Origin: Timema cristinae
Lineage: Eukaryota; Arthropoda; Insecta; Phasmatodea; Timematidae
Direction of reading: 5' to 3'
Length of the DNA: 64,000 bases
Assembly: GCA_039000515.1 (NCBI GenBank)
Contig: JBCFYV010000012.1
Span: 44,485,535-44,549,534, forward strand
Below are positions 11,780 to 23,059 of this stretch, piece by piece. Position 1 is the first letter of the stretch. The number at the start of each line of letters is the position of its first letter. The position numbers and the translations under genes are program-made. The notes below the pieces were generated by a model. The model was not told where the DNA came from. It did no database searches and worked only from the letters and a program-made list of their open reading frames with translations.

Positions 11780-12075
11780 TGTAGAATAGAAATGCCCTTG
11801 AATTACAAGGCAGTGTTGTACAGAGCGTAACCCGCCTCGGTGGCGTAGTTGGCTAACGCGCTTGTCGTGTTTAGCTCGACTTCTGTGGACGGGGAGATCG
11901 AGGTACGAATCTCGGTCGGGTGAACTGTGTTGGTTTTTCCTAAATGGTTTTCCACTCTACCTCCACGCAAATGCGGGTTCACTTCCTATAATTAAACCTT
12001 CCCAATTCCTAATCCATTAGCGTAATTAGTACTTAAAGCATATAACCCGAACGGGTAGTAAAACGCGGTGCTAAA

Positions 12076-12109
<34 letters not shown>

Positions 12110-12530
12110 GAGCGTACTGTGTACCTATTGTCACATTAGCAGCAGAGACACGAAAATTGAATGTAAGAGAAACTATAAAAGTAAAGGACATGGGAATGAA
12201 ATTTGTGAGGAGCCGTCAGGAGGAGAAACGAGATTAGGAATAAAGTTATCAGAGAAATAACGGGAGTATAGGGAGTACATGAGATAGTAGAAGAAGCTAG
12301 ATGAAATGGTATGGGCATATTATAAAGAGGATGGCGAAGAAGAGGATGCCAAAGAAAGTTACGGAAATGAAGTATGTAAGAAAAAGACCGCAAAGGAGAC
12401 AAATAGAAAAAATGGGAGGAGCAGACAACAAAAAGTGTGCAAGTGAGAGAAGAATGGAAGCAATTAAAGTAGGAAGAATGGTGGAAGATAGAGGAAGATG
12501 GGGGCATTTTAATAAACTGATTTGACCACA
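11780..12530 (+). pseudogene. LINE reverse transcriptase C-terminal remnant, split by a SINE
   Basis: Reading across the SINE at 11830-12108 gives a sequence like [20 protein letters not shown], matching the 'YK..Y+..+.P.+.YG.E.W' region after the polymerase core in LINE ORF2 proteins. Further on, ARWYGHIIKRMAKKRMPKKV and RPQRRQIEKM match the typical C-terminal 'LRW.GHV.RM....P' and 'GRP..RW' stretch. Stops interrupt it (near 12235 and 12262). It is a dead C-terminal fragment; the clade cannot be named from this part. Confidence 0.65.
11830..12108 (+). mobile_element. SINE family A with 8-bp target duplication
   Basis: The head CCTCGGTGGCGTAGTTGGCT has a good RNA polymerase III A box, and GGTACGAATCTC is the B box. 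The body has TGGTTTTTCCTAAATGG and CTCCACGCAAATGCGGG, the tail ATAACCCGAACGGGTAGTAA, then (ATT)n. AGAGCGTA flanks it at 11822-11829 and 12109-12116. Insertion split a LINE coding remnant. Confidence 0.9.
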
Positions 12531-12539
12531 GGCTTGAAA

Positions 12540-13723
12540 CAGTTGATGATTAGTTTTAAGATATTTCCATTTCTTAGAATCACTTGTTAACATTTGCCAT
12601 TTTAGTATTTTTAATCCTTAGTAAAGTGAATCAAACACTATTGCCCTCACCCACAAACCAGCATTTATAGTGATTCACTTCAATTAAAGTTTATTCATTT
12701 CTCCTCCATTTTGAGAAGAGACATATTTTAAATAATACGAAGTTCCTTAAGAGATGTGAGATTTCTAAGTGTCTTCAATTTGTTTCAGCACCATGGTAGG
12801 CGGCACTTTTAAAGGGTTCTTAGCGTCCATATATTACCAGAAAATATAAATTTATTAAATATATCTAAGGGAGGGATAATAGATCTTCACATTTCATTTC
12901 ATTTCGTGTTTTTACAGACCAAACTGCTAACTACCGTAAGCTATTTTGTATTCCTTAATTTATACTTACTTTTCTCAATGTTGACATAGGTTCCAGGGTA
13001 ATAAGGACACTGATGAGGGTTGAGAAGCCGCAAGTTCTTGCCGACAGGAAATCCTCGTATCTCCCTCCATCAACCCTGAAAGATATTATTTCTCCCTCGA
13101 AAATGTATACATCACTCACTTATTTGATGGCTATTACATCTTTTCCCACGTAGTTAACCTGTGAAGGGCCAATATTTTAGAGAAAGGGTTCCGCTTAAGT
13201 CTTACGTTTGTATTTTTCAATCTACCTAACCATCTGAAATCTTCCTTCCCATCGACTGTGGTACATTCACTTGTGTCAACGATCGAACAAATGTTTCCGT
13301 CTTAGACCAGGGGTGAACGAGGGCCAACAAATTTTATCTGCGGTAGTTCTGAGTCAAAAGGGAAATAAATCCATCTCCATAGCTAAATGCTTAAATTGGT
13401 AACTCAAAGTCAAGGGTACTCGGAATAGATTTGCTATTGGCTTGCGGTTTACTCCTTCTAATCAATTAGTTCAGGTGCAAGAGCTGGGTGTGCTGTAATC
13501 AGAATACAGTTTAGAGTTAGCTTTTAAGCCATGCACTTATATAGTTATGGCTTGGAGAGTAGACATTAAATGGCTTAGTATAAATAATTATATAAATGTT
13601 TTGTATGGTTTTTAAATAAAGCATATTATAGACTCAGTCAAAATATACTTCTAAGTGATAAATTAATCCATATAAAAATTTATCAAAATTACCAAAATTT
13701 AACATGACATAGTTTTTCTACAC

Positions 13724-13725
<2 letters not shown>
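12540..13725. other. Intergenic stretch, no recognisable gene
   Basis: No credible coding frame. At about 13311 CAGGGGTGAACGAGGGCC recalls a hAT-type end, without a partner. The rest is ordinary AT-rich sequence. Confidence 0.35.

Positions 13726-13726
<1 letters not shown>

Positions 13727-13812
<86 letters not shown>
13727..13812. repeat. (TA)n microsatellite
   Basis: About 43 uninterrupted TA units directly upstream of a SINE head. Confidence 0.98.
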
Positions 13813-13813
<1 letters not shown>

Positions 13814-13815
13814 AT

Positions 13816-14025
13816 CCCACCTCAGTGGCTGAATGACTTAAGGCGTCACTATAGTGTTAGACTATCCTTCTGATGACGGTGATATCAGAGTTCTAATCCT
13901 CGCCGGGTCAACCGAGAGTGGTTTTATCTTGAATTGTTTCTGACTCTCCTTACATGCAAATGTGGGTCGATTACTTCTAAAATGCTCTTTCCTCATCCTT
14001 ACACGAATAAAGTAATTATTATAAA
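13816..14025 (+). mobile_element. SINE family B
   Basis: The head reads CCCACCTCAGTGGCTGAATG, with a different anticodon-side sequence from family A (GGCGTCACTATAGTGTTAGA) and a worn B box (GAGTTCTAATCCT). Body motifs GAGTGGTTTTATCTTGAATT and TACATGCAAATGTGGG follow. It lacks the common tail and abuts a family A fragment. Confidence 0.7.
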
Positions 14026-14030
14026 TGTTC

Positions 14031-14235
14031 TGCTGAGGACGGGGAGATCGAGGTTCGAATCTCGGTCGGGTGAACTGGGGGTGGTTCTTCCTAAATTGTT
14101 TTCCAATCTCCCTCCACGCAAATGCGGGTTCACTTCCTCTAATTCAACCTTCCCAATTCCTAAATCCATTAACGTAATTATTACTTAGAGCGTATAGCCC
14201 TAACGGGTAGTAAGACTCGGTGCTAAAAAAATATA
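14031..14235 (+). mobile_element. SINE family A, 5'-truncated
   Basis: Begins inside the head (GAGGACGGGGAGATCGAGG), has a perfect B box (GGTTCGAATCTC), the full body, and a tail TATAGCCCTAACGGGTAGTA. It follows the family B copy with no spacer. Confidence 0.85.
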
Positions 14236-14450
14236 TATATATTATAAATGTTTTATATATATATATATAACCTGAACAGTAGATAAGACGTGGTGATAAA
14301 CAAAAATACATATCGTAAACTGGCATTCAGATATAACGACATTTTATATCAATATTTTTTTTTAAATATGAGCATATATCAATGAAGTAAATTCAATCTT
14401 TTAACTCCACAGCTTTAAAAATTGAAAATCTTTATATAATTTTTTATTCA

Positions 14451-14696
14451 GCCCCACGTCTTACTACCCGTACAGGCTATACGCGTATGTACTAATTGCT
14501 TTAATGGATTAGGAATTGGGAAGGTTGAATTTTAGAGGAATTAAACTCGCATTTGAGTAGAGGGAGAGTGAAAAACCATTTAGGAACCACCCACCACCAG
14601 TTCGCCCGACTGAGATTCAAACCTCAATATCCCCGTCCTCAGCAATTTAGCTCAACACGAAACAAGCGCGTCAGCTAACAACGTTACCGAGGCGGG
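14451..14696 (-). mobile_element. SINE family A, full length
   Basis: Minus-strand copy: the head CCCGCCTCGGTAACGTTGTT is at the right end (14696), and the tail ACGGGTAGTAAGACGTGGGG at the left. It lies opposite to its neighbour at 14031, so the two could pair as an inverted repeat. Confidence 0.85.
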
Positions 14697-14699
14697 TAA

Positions 14700-15835
14700 A
14701 AAAAATTTTAATGAATCAGGCTACTATAGGGATATTTATTCAATTTTACTAAGAGGGTTCTGATTTACATAAAAACTTCTATGTTCACGTATAAAGTATT
14801 TCTTCAAATTTGTGTACAAAAATCTTATTTGAAAACATGTGTGATTTGCGTGTTTTGATATGAACCTGTTTTATTTATAATGCGGATTAGTTTAAGATAA
14901 AATAATTAATTATATTATTTCATAGTATATGCTCGAATTTTAAGAAAAAAAATACATTTAAATTTTCTTAAGTGAAAATATTTACTTTATCATTATAGAA
15001 AAAGTATTTTGATTTTGAATTTTCTGCCTTTAAACTATGATGCTTCTGAAATCGAAAAAGGTGGTCTTACTCTTCTGTAAGTCCACCTAGTTTTTTTCTT
15101 CCTTTCTGGGGTTGAAAGTTTCTGAATATCGTGTAAGCTTGATATTTATAAATCATCCCTGAGTCAGTTTAATTCATTTTCTACCTTATTTTAAAATGCT
15201 TAAAACGGTATAAGGGCTACTAGTCAAATAATCTTGGCAAATAAGATCTAAATGAATCTTGCTTACATATTTTTTGAAAATATAAATAGTTAAAACATAA
15301 TGATATAATCACAAAAGTATTCTTAGGGCTGTTTATGCTTAAAGACAAAACCTTCTACATAAATATATGATGTTTAGGTAAATTTGTGTAATCGAATGCT
15401 GTTAAGGAATCTATCAGATTTAAATGGGTCAAATAAAGTGACATAACGCATTTTAAACCATCATTTTTGAATGTCTGAAAAGTTGATTAATCTAGATTAA
15501 GTTGAGGTACCCCCAAATGGTATGTATAGCCCGACTACCATAAAAATACACCTTCTCAGACAGTTCAAATAGTTACTAAACCTTATTTCATCTATTCATA
15601 AGTAAAGTCATGTGTTATACAGCCGTCACATCTTACACGTTATTTGAACTTTGTCAAGTAATATAAATGTTGAGTAATTATCTACAATATAATTATTATA
15701 ATTATTTTACTTATTATTATTACTATTATCATCATCATCATCATCATTTGAAGTATTCAACAAAAACTTTCCAAACTGACTTATTATATTAGTTTATAAC
15801 TAGTAAACTAACTTAAATTTAGAAAAATTACAATG
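14700..15835. other. Intergenic stretch with one stable hairpin
   Basis: No gene recognised. A clean stem-loop lies at 15060-15087, and (ATT)/(ATC) runs at about 15710-15748 sit beside the next SINE. Confidence 0.4.
15060..15087 (+). other. Stem-loop followed by T run
   Basis: GGTGG and CTTAC pair with GTAAG and CCACC around a six-base loop (TCTTCT), with one T-T mismatch. A run of seven T follows within three bases. The shape recalls a hairpin transcript end, but nothing upstream supports a transcript. Confidence 0.5.
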
Positions 15836-15972
15836 GTCCTCCGGTCGTTAATTCATCACGGTGGAAGGGTAAGGCTTAATTACACTACTAATAATATCTC
15901 AGCCATACCGGGAATCGATCTTGTAACCTTATTAAAGCAGACAGACTCACTACCACCTTATCTAAGGTGTCT
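15836..15972 (-). mobile_element. tRNA-like SINE family F, copy 1
   Basis: The minus strand has a tRNA-like head with a B-box-like GATCGATTCCCGG and ends in TAACGACCGGAGGACC. A second copy lies at 44361-44514 with the same module order. Confidence 0.55.
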
Positions 15973-16769
15973 GACATCTACACCATTTATTTGACACAAT
16001 ATGTCTAGAAGAGTTTTTCTTTATTATTTTGATCATAATAATAGGCATTTAATTTTAGCAGCTGCGTACTACCGCCAATCCGGGATTTCCTCATATTATA
16101 CTAATGTGGTAGAGAGGATAAAGGACAAATGTATAGGAAATGAATTCTCATTTGTAAAGATGGACAGTAGATGAACATTTATGTAAAATCGTCTTCAGTA
16201 CATCCAAACTGCATTCAAGCTAAAATATACCTAACATTTGCCATCCAATATATTACGAGATGAACATCCAAGAGCATGCGAACAAAGGATAGGTATGTTG
16301 TCGTTAAATGGAGCAGTATTATATTGGTTTTATACGTTTAATTTAAAATGATGTTATCTTAGTTTAAGATGGTATGTAGACTATGGGAGGAGATAAGGTT
16401 CAGTTAATAGCAAACTATAGTGAAGACAAGCATTTAAACCTATAAACGCGTTGGAAAATATTGTAAAATGTAATTTCAAGTTTAATTTATCAATTCAAAA
16501 TATAAGAAGTCAAAAACGGTAGTGATTCCCTGAGTATTTAAATTTATTCTTGGATTTCTATTTGAAATTTCTCTTTGGAGTAAAATTTAAGAGATAAAAT
16601 TACTGAATAGTTTATTCATAATTGGTCATCACTTCTCGATGGTGATCAAATAGGTACAGTCTTAAGAGTCCTCAAAGTACACTCCGTTAATATGAACTCT
16701 CAGCTAAAATAAAGCGGTGTATAGCTTGATAATGCTAAGGATTACATTCTGAAAGTAAATAATTGGATC
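15973..16769. other. Intergenic stretch with a worn SINE trace
   Basis: GTACTACCGCCAATCCGGGA near 16066 and a following body-like stretch to about 16200 look like a very old minus-strand SINE. No gene recognised in the rest. Confidence 0.3.
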
Positions 16770-16777
16770 TTCTAGAT

Positions 16778-17678
16778 CAGGAGTGTCAAACCAATTTAAT
16801 CATAAGGTCCACATTGAACATTAAATATACTGAGAGAGCCACATTAAAAAAATAATATTGTTATTATCGTGATTAAATAAAATCCCAACTTGGTATTTTA
16901 TTCTTACAAAAAGAAAATAGTAGACTCCCTATACAAAAATAGAGATAGCCCTATATTTTTTACATAAATTTTAAACCTTTTATTTGAAAAAAAATTTTGT
17001 TAATGTATATCTTTAAATATTACTACATTCATTTATATAATAAAAATAGCTAAAGTGCCTAGAGTTGATCAGGGTAACCACGTAATTAATTATTTGCTTC
17101 AAACAGATATAAAAATATCTTCATTTTATAACTTTGGAACCAGTTTATTTTAATTAAAAAACCAAGCTAAGGTTTCAAAATTGTGTTTTTGAGGTGCACA
17201 TTTTTTTGCATAGGAGCTACTAATTTTAAATTTTAATCCTCTGCCTGTGGTGTGTTTGGTAGACATCGCGCAATTCTCATGACAGACAAACAATTTCTTT
17301 GTTTTATTAATATAGATTGTTGTTAAATATATATCTGTAAGCCGATATTTTCTGGTGTTTGGTTTCATTTCATGGAGACAAAACAAGGCTGTTAACATAG
17401 ATGTGTTCTGCACAAATTCAACATTTATTTTTTTAGAAATGTATGTATGTATGTTGGAGAAAAAGTACAGATTTGGTATACCAATCTCAAATACAAGAGT
17501 CCCCAAAATTATGTAATAAATATATAAATATCATATTCTAAAATGTTTTATTTGATAGATGATTATAAAAATTAATTTAGGGTCGCATTGAATCATGGTT
17601 CGTTGAAAAGTCCGCGGGCCGCACAAAATCATGGATATGGCAGCATGTGGGCCTCGAGTTTGACAAGCACGTTGTAGA
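16778..17678 (+). mobile_element. hAT-type DNA transposon remnant with 8-bp target duplication
   Basis: TTCTAGAT occurs at 16770-16777 and 17679-17686, an exact 8-bp duplication as expected for hAT. The left end begins CAGGAGTGTCAAACC and the right end contains GGGCCTCGAGTTTGACAAGC, whose inverse (GTCAAACTCGAGGCCCACAT) partly matches the left end. The middle holds a 118-codon minus frame (17150-17506) without a recognisable transposase domain, so this is probably a non-autonomous copy. Confidence 0.75.
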
Positions 17679-17699
17679 TTCTAGATTGTCTTTAAAAAT

Positions 17700-18135
17700 C
17701 ACCCAGATTTCCAAGTATTAAATGCTAGCCAGCCTTATTATATCAAATTATAAAGAAAAGTCGTTGTAGTACTTCTTTGCAATCTCAAAGGTGAAACAAG
17801 TTTACCGAGTTCTAACGGTGTGTTTGTAAATATGTGGTTGATTCCCCACACATCCTCTACGTAAATGCAGGTACATTTTTCCAAATCATATCTTCCTCTT
17901 CACTATAAAATTAGTGTAAATAAAATAGAGTTTCAATAGTTTGGATTTGAATGGGGCAAAAGAACCATCTCAAATTATAGAAAACTATAACTACACGGAA
18001 ACACCAAGAAAAAAAAATCACGTGTTTTAATTTTGTCATTCTGGGATTTAATTTTTTTAATTTCACTTTCAATGGAGTCCTGACATGCATAAAGTTATTT
18101 TACAGGGAGTGTAAAATTTTTCACATAATTTCCTT
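17700..18135. other. Intergenic stretch with SINE-like trace
   Basis: Near 17845-17880, TCCTCTACGTAAATGCAGGT resembles the SINE body around 'CCACGCAAATGCGGGT'. No gene seen. Confidence 0.3.
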
Positions 18136-18139
18136 CCAG

Positions 18140-18151
18140 TTCATTATTATA

Positions 18152-18205
<54 letters not shown>

Positions 18206-18206
18206 G
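18140..18206. repeat. (ATT)n microsatellite
   Basis: About 20 ATT units. Such runs elsewhere in the window form SINE tails; here the SINE that would own it is not clear. Confidence 0.95.
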
Positions 18207-18265
18207 GTATGCCCTTACCTCGAATAATACGGAACCTTACACTTAAGAAAGTAGAACAAACAATA

Positions 18266-18512
18266 CACCCACTTCAGTGGTTGAATGGTCTAAGTCATCA
18301 CTCTCGTGTTCTACTAGGCTCTTTATTACTTGGAGATCAGGGCTCGAATCCCTGCCAGGTCTACTAAGGGTGATTTCCTCTTTTTTTCCAATTTCCTTCC
18401 ACGCAAATGCGGGTATAATGTATATAAAAAGCTTTTTCCTTATCCCTACACAATTATAATAATCATATAGTCTTATAGCCTAACCGGGTAGTAATACGTG
18501 GGATAAAAAAGT
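18266..18512 (+). mobile_element. SINE family B
   Basis: Head CCCACTTCAGTGGTTGAATG, B box GGGCTCGAATCCC, body TTCCACGCAAATGCGGGTAT, and a worn common tail (TAGCCTAACCGGGTAGTAAT). Confidence 0.8.
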
Positions 18513-19088
18513 AAATAAAAAAGATTCTGCTGTATTTGGTTTGCATGAACGAGTATGTGTGAATTTAGAGTATAATGTATCATTCATTAATTGTTCCAAA
18601 TAGAAAAACTATCTGCACAGTTCTTCTGAACATCTTTATCACAGAGCTGACTGTTTAAAATAAAACTCTATTGCTTAAGACTGATATTAAGCTATTTAGA
18701 ATAAGAAAAATAATATTCCTTATGATAGTCAGCATGTGACATTATAATAATAAATTGATCTATATTAATTCAAGCTTTCTAAACAATATTAATCTTTTTA
18801 GTAATCCTAATTATTGAATTATACTTTGAATGGTTACAAGGGGTAATAGAATGAGCGAACTAGGATTATAGTTAAATATAAAATTTGGATTGCAAACAAA
18901 AAATATTGAATCTATCAATTAATCTTAAAATAAGAAGAGATAAATCAAAATTAGTTTCAACCTAATCTAAGATGTCAAATTATCCTTACAAGTATATCAT
19001 ATTTAATGATAATATTAAACACATAATTCCAATTAAGAAAAGTTGATTCAAATTAGAGATACTAGTTCTTTATTTTAATAGCTAAATC

Positions 19089-19333
19089 TCTATGCTAGCG
19101 GCCGGGGTTCAATCCTCGGTCCCGGCAAAGATTTATCTGATTGCCAAACCCTTCCTTCACCTCTGACAAGACATCTTGTGAATGTGGGGAATGCCAGGTC
19201 GCCACCGTGGTTCGGATTCCACGTTAAACTGTAGGTCCTTCATTTCATCTCACAATCACCCTACCATTACACATTAGCGTAAGTGCGTATAACCCGAACG
19301 GGTAGTAAGACGCGGTGCTTATAATAATAATAA
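19089..19333 (+). mobile_element. SINE family C
   Basis: Starts CTATGCTAGCGGCCGGGG, B box GGTTCAATCCTCGG, then the family C body and a perfect common tail (ATAACCCGAACGGGTAGTAA) ending in (TAA)n. Flanks AGCTAAAT and AACTAAAT may be the target duplication. Confidence 0.85.
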
Positions 19334-19429
19334 TAACTAAATTATATTCATTCTTCTAATTAAATTGTTTAAATAAAATCATATATTTGCATTTTAAAAA
19401 TAAAACAAATTTCTTTGTGATCCTAGATG

Positions 19430-19580
19430 TATACTACTACACTAATGGGAAAGAAAGTATTAAAGTAGAAACTTAGAGGGCATGTACCTGCATTTGCATA
19501 GAGAAAAGAATGAGAAACCATTCGGGGAAACCACTCTCAGTACCAACAATGAACACCTCGACATCCTTGTCACAGGTGAC
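19430..19580 (-). mobile_element. Worn SINE fragment
   Basis: On the plus strand, ATGTACCTGCATTTGCATAG, GAGAAACCATTCGGGGAAAC and CCACTCTCAGTACC correspond to the inverse of the A/B body. No head or tail remains. Confidence 0.45.
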
Positions 19581-19829
19581 TCAGACAAGATGAGACTGGC
19601 GCCTTTGTCTGCGTGCCCTGTGGTGTGTAGTGTAGGACATATGTATAAATTCTATTTTTAAATTTTGTTTATTTATACCCCTGTTTTTAAAAGTATCCGA
19701 TGGATCTAATGGTGCACTACACATTTTCCAAAAAAGAAAAGTAAAAAAAATATTCCTATCTTGAACGAAAATGTCTATTTTATAGACCATAAATCACTCC
19801 TACTTTTTTTTCCCTTAAACGTACTGTTC

Positions 19830-20150
19830 CACTTGGCGACTAAAACAAACCCTTTTTTATTGTTATTGTTATTATTATATTCAGATCATCCCTGGAGATA
19901 GTAGCCCGTGTTGGGAGGAAGCAGAATTAATTACTGATGGATATCGCCCTGGTGCTGAGAAAGTCTGAGGCAGCCTCCCTGGAGGGCACCCACAGAGTCT
20001 GCGACTCCCCGTATCACGTGGTCTACACGCCTTTGATACGAGGATGTAAACAACCGGACCACATCCATAGAGGCTGCTAGATAAATCATGTTAAAATTAA
20101 ATATACGTGTGTACAAATGTTGATTTTTATATAAAAAACTCGTATTTACA
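19830..20150. other. GC-richer segment, unrecognised
   Basis: CTGGTGCTGAGAAAGTCTGA and GGTCTACACGCCTTTGATAC stand out from the AT-rich surroundings. A 61-codon minus frame exists but resembles nothing I know. It could be a worn LINE segment. Confidence 0.25.
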
Positions 20151-20532
20151 TTTTTTTAAATCCAGTTTAAACATTTAGCTTAGTTTGTACCCTTATTTAC
20201 GGTGGGTTGAAAGGGAATGTGAGCTAAGGTCAGTATTTTTGCTGTTTTTAAGATAAAAAAATGTTTTTCAGTCAAATAATTTAAATATCGTTTTGGTGTA
20301 GATATTAAGTTAAATTTTCTAGGCAATTTAATCTCAACACATGTTGAATATCTATCCCAAGCATTGTATAGCTTGAACATAAACATTTTAAAATTAACAT
20401 AAAGTGTCTTGGTCAATGTACGTAATATCTAAATTATATATTCAAAAAAGTGTAGGGTGTTTTTAGTACCACGTCCTACTACCCGTTCCGATTATACGCC
20501 TATGTACTAAATAAAATAATTTGTCAAGAATT

Positions 20533-22085
20533 GAATCAATGGCTGGCAGAACGTGGTATGTCACATTTGCCGATTTTTCAGGAAGAGTATTTTTCCCTAT
20601 TAATAATGAAAATAGCTTATCCTGATTGAACTAGCTACATACCACGTTATTCCACTCAGCAATACTAAAAATTTTCTTCAATGTGGGAAGGGGTACTTAT
20701 CAATAAGAATGATAAGATACACGGAATTGTTTTTAAATTAGAGGTATATTTTACTCGCAAAATCAAACCTTTAATCATTTTTTTTATATCGCACAGATAT
20801 GGAAGAGGGAACACTTTCATATAAATGGCAGGTTCTAGTATAAATCACGATGTTCTTCTATTTTGCACACAAAACAAAACTGTTGATCAATAAAATTATG
20901 CCCATAAAACTCACATACAGATAGAAGAGGACACATATGCATATAGAAGTCAAGTTCTTGTATCTTGTAAATATCATGATGTTCTTCTTCATCCATGAAC
21001 TGAATCAAACACATTATATCAGCTTTCTTTTCCTTGCTGATTGGAATCAACGTCTGGTTCAATGCTGGTAGTTGACGAGGGTCATGCAACTCAAAATTAA
21101 GTGGAAACGCCTAATTGATTTGCCACGGCCTCAATCTGTTGTGCGATGCCCTAAAGTAGATTTAAACAGGGTCATCTTGAGATATTTTTAGCATCACAAA
21201 CGCCGTAATTTTCATTTTACCTTTATTTTAGCCGAGTAATTATGCAATAAAAATTCTTGAAATCATTTTGGCTCGTTTAAGTCACAAAAAATTGTTTATT
21301 TCTTCATTAATGGGCAATAACATATTTCCAATCCTTGGGAATCATAGGCTTAACTGAATTTTTGCTGCGCTCAATGAGTGCAAAATCCCTGTCACAGGGT
21401 AGAAAACTATGGCTAAATACTATAGATTTCTTGTGTATTTCTGAAAAATATCAGTCCCTAGTTGGTCTGGCCATCACAATGATCTGACCTTACTATCAAC
21501 TTTCTTTCTTCTCCTTCTTTCAATTTATGGTAATTTGACAAGATATGTCTTAATATACAGGAGGCAATTTCTTTAGAGCCTCTTTTAGCAATAGCTTTAT
21601 GCCATAAATACATAGAAGCATGTCCTGTATTCATATTGTGAACCGCAAAATTATAGCATGAGTACTGCCTTTGATAATAAATACTAGAATTCGTCATAGT
21701 GGGCAAAAAAGTACTTCTTGCAGGTCAACACACAAATTAATTCTAATTAGATTTTTATAATCCATTTCAAGATTTTGATAAGCTTGCTCAGCTTTACAAT
21801 GATGTAGTTAATTTTATAGCTCCAAGTGATTTATTTTTCACATCTCAACGCTATCACTGCACGAACGCTCAACTCTGACCAATACGAACAATGAACATGG
21901 TAACATACCTCGTTCTTCAAAAGTTAATGGCTTTTGGCTACTTTAAACTGTTACTGAGATCTATTGGCAACCATTAGAACTACTACGGACTATCACTAAT
22001 CAAGGGAAGCACCTTACCTCACTGTTCCACGCATAAAATTCATTTGGGAAAATTTAACATACCACGTTCTTCCAGTCATTGATTC
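20533..22085. mobile_element. Sola-like DNA transposon remnant with 4-bp duplication
   Basis: The two ends are inverted repeats of about 31 bp with three mismatches (GAATCAATGGCTGG then AGAACGTGGTATGT at the left; the inverse reads GAATCAATGACTGG then AGAACGTGGTATGT). AATT flanks it at 20529-20532 and 22086-22089. A further inverted copy of the end (ACATACCACGTTATTCCACT) lies inside at about 20637. Length is 1553 bp, with transposase-like fragments on the minus strand. A 4-bp duplication fits Sola-type elements; the superfamily call is tentative. Confidence 0.7.
20835..21706 (-). pseudogene. Transposase-like fragments inside the Sola-like element
   Basis: Two minus-strand frames are seen. 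The upstream one (21706-21458, 82 codons) includes YYQRQYSCYNFAVHNMNTG, SKEIASCILRHIL and VRSDHCDGQTN. This pattern, 'Y.+.L..YN..+HN..TG...+.W....A.RGS.E+.SC...+L...SD.C.GQ', recurs in uncharacterised arthropod transposase-like proteins; the SD and GQ motif is probably part of a DDE-type catalytic core. The downstream frame (21089-20835, 84 codons) includes DIMCLIQFMDEEEHHDIYK and HDPRQLPALNQTLI, plausibly the C-terminal part. Only fragments survive, so the element cannot move by itself. Reaction and superfamily are inferred from resemblance. Confidence 0.5.
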
Positions 22086-22460
22086 AATTGGGAAGATTGA
22101 ATTTAGATGAAATGTACTTGCATTTGGGTTAAAGGAAAGTGGTAAACTATTTATGGAAAACCACCCTCAGTAAACCATACCGAGAACACAACCGCAATCT
22201 CCCCATTATTAGGAGTCTAGCTTATTGCGAGAATAGCCCCCTTTACCATGCGGCCACCAAAGTGGGTTTTAGAAATTCTTGTGTACAGGAATTTAAAATA
22301 AGTGTATCTACTGAAGCAATATTAATGTTGTATACGAGTATTTTGGCCATTAATTATATTTTGTCGTAAAAACTTAATATAGATATAAGTCACACTCAAT
22401 CTAAAGGACCAACATTTTTGATTGCTGGTGTAATCCTCAAACGTATCACTAAGAAATCTT

Positions 22461-22697
22461 CCCCTCTGGGCTTGAGGTAAGAGCTGTTGATCTCATTTGG
22501 TTTGGTTTGCCACTGATGGAAAAGTTGGGGCTCCAATCCTGGTTGACTGTGCTGAGGTAGTTTTTTATTAAATTGTTTCCTACTCAGCCTTCACCCTAGT
22601 ACTGGTATACATTTAAATTCTGTCTTATTAATATCAATCCCATTAGGGTGAAGAGTATGTCTATAGACCCGATGGGTAGTAAGATGCAAAGCATGAA
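22461..22697 (+). mobile_element. SINE, family D-like head
   Basis: B-box-like GGGGCTCCAATCCTGG, body GCTGAGGTAGTTTTTTATTA, and tail AGACCCGATGGGTAGTAAGA. The hairpin bases in the tail changed on both sides (CCCGAACGGG to CCCGATGGG). Confidence 0.6.
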
Positions 22698-22807
22698 GAA
22701 AATAACAAAAGCTAAGAGATCGCGTTAGTTCCGTTTCCCTAATCGGTAAATTAATGCTCTGGACTTTCAGTCAGTGCAATGTTGATATCATGGTTAAAAG
22801 ATGCACC

Positions 22808-23053
22808 GAACCCCTCTTTGGTGGTAAAATAGTCTAAGGCGTCAATAGACTGGACTGCAGCTGATGAATAGATAGGAGTTTGAATCTCGGTTGGATCTAC
22901 TGAGTTTGTTTACTACTAAATGTGTTCCCATTCTCCTCCCATGAAAATGCGGGTAGATTACCTTTAAAATGCTTCCTACCTCATAACCTACCCCTTTAGA
23001 CTAATTATCATACATGCGTATAACATGAACATGTTGTAAAACGCGGCGATAAA
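22808..23053 (+). mobile_element. SINE family B
   Basis: Head TTGGTGGTAAAATAGTCTAA, B box GAGTTTGAATCTCGG, body CCATGAAAATGCGGGTAG, and worn tail ATAACATGAACATGTTGTAA, in which the small hairpin is kept as ACATGAACATGT. Confidence 0.75.
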
Positions 23054-23059
23054 AAAATA

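Larger units (their letters stand above)
20466..22275 (-). mobile_element. SINE split by a DNA transposon
   Basis: The tail half (GTACCACGTCCTACTACCCG, inverse of the common tail) is at 20466-20532. The body and head half (AATTGGGAAGATTGAATTTA through CACCAAAGTGGG) is at 22086-22275. The halves abut the four bases AATT duplicated by the inserted element at 20533-22085. Confidence 0.75.

Noticed and set aside
12136..12593. Minus-strand frames of 123 and 98 codons
   Set aside because: Antisense to the LINE reverse transcriptase remnant.
13727..13812. TA run as a replication origin or promoter
   Set aside because: Simple microsatellite; similar runs occur at several other places in the window.
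17150..17506. 118-codon minus frame as a transposase
   Set aside because: No recognisable transposase motif; it lies in the non-autonomous hAT-type element.
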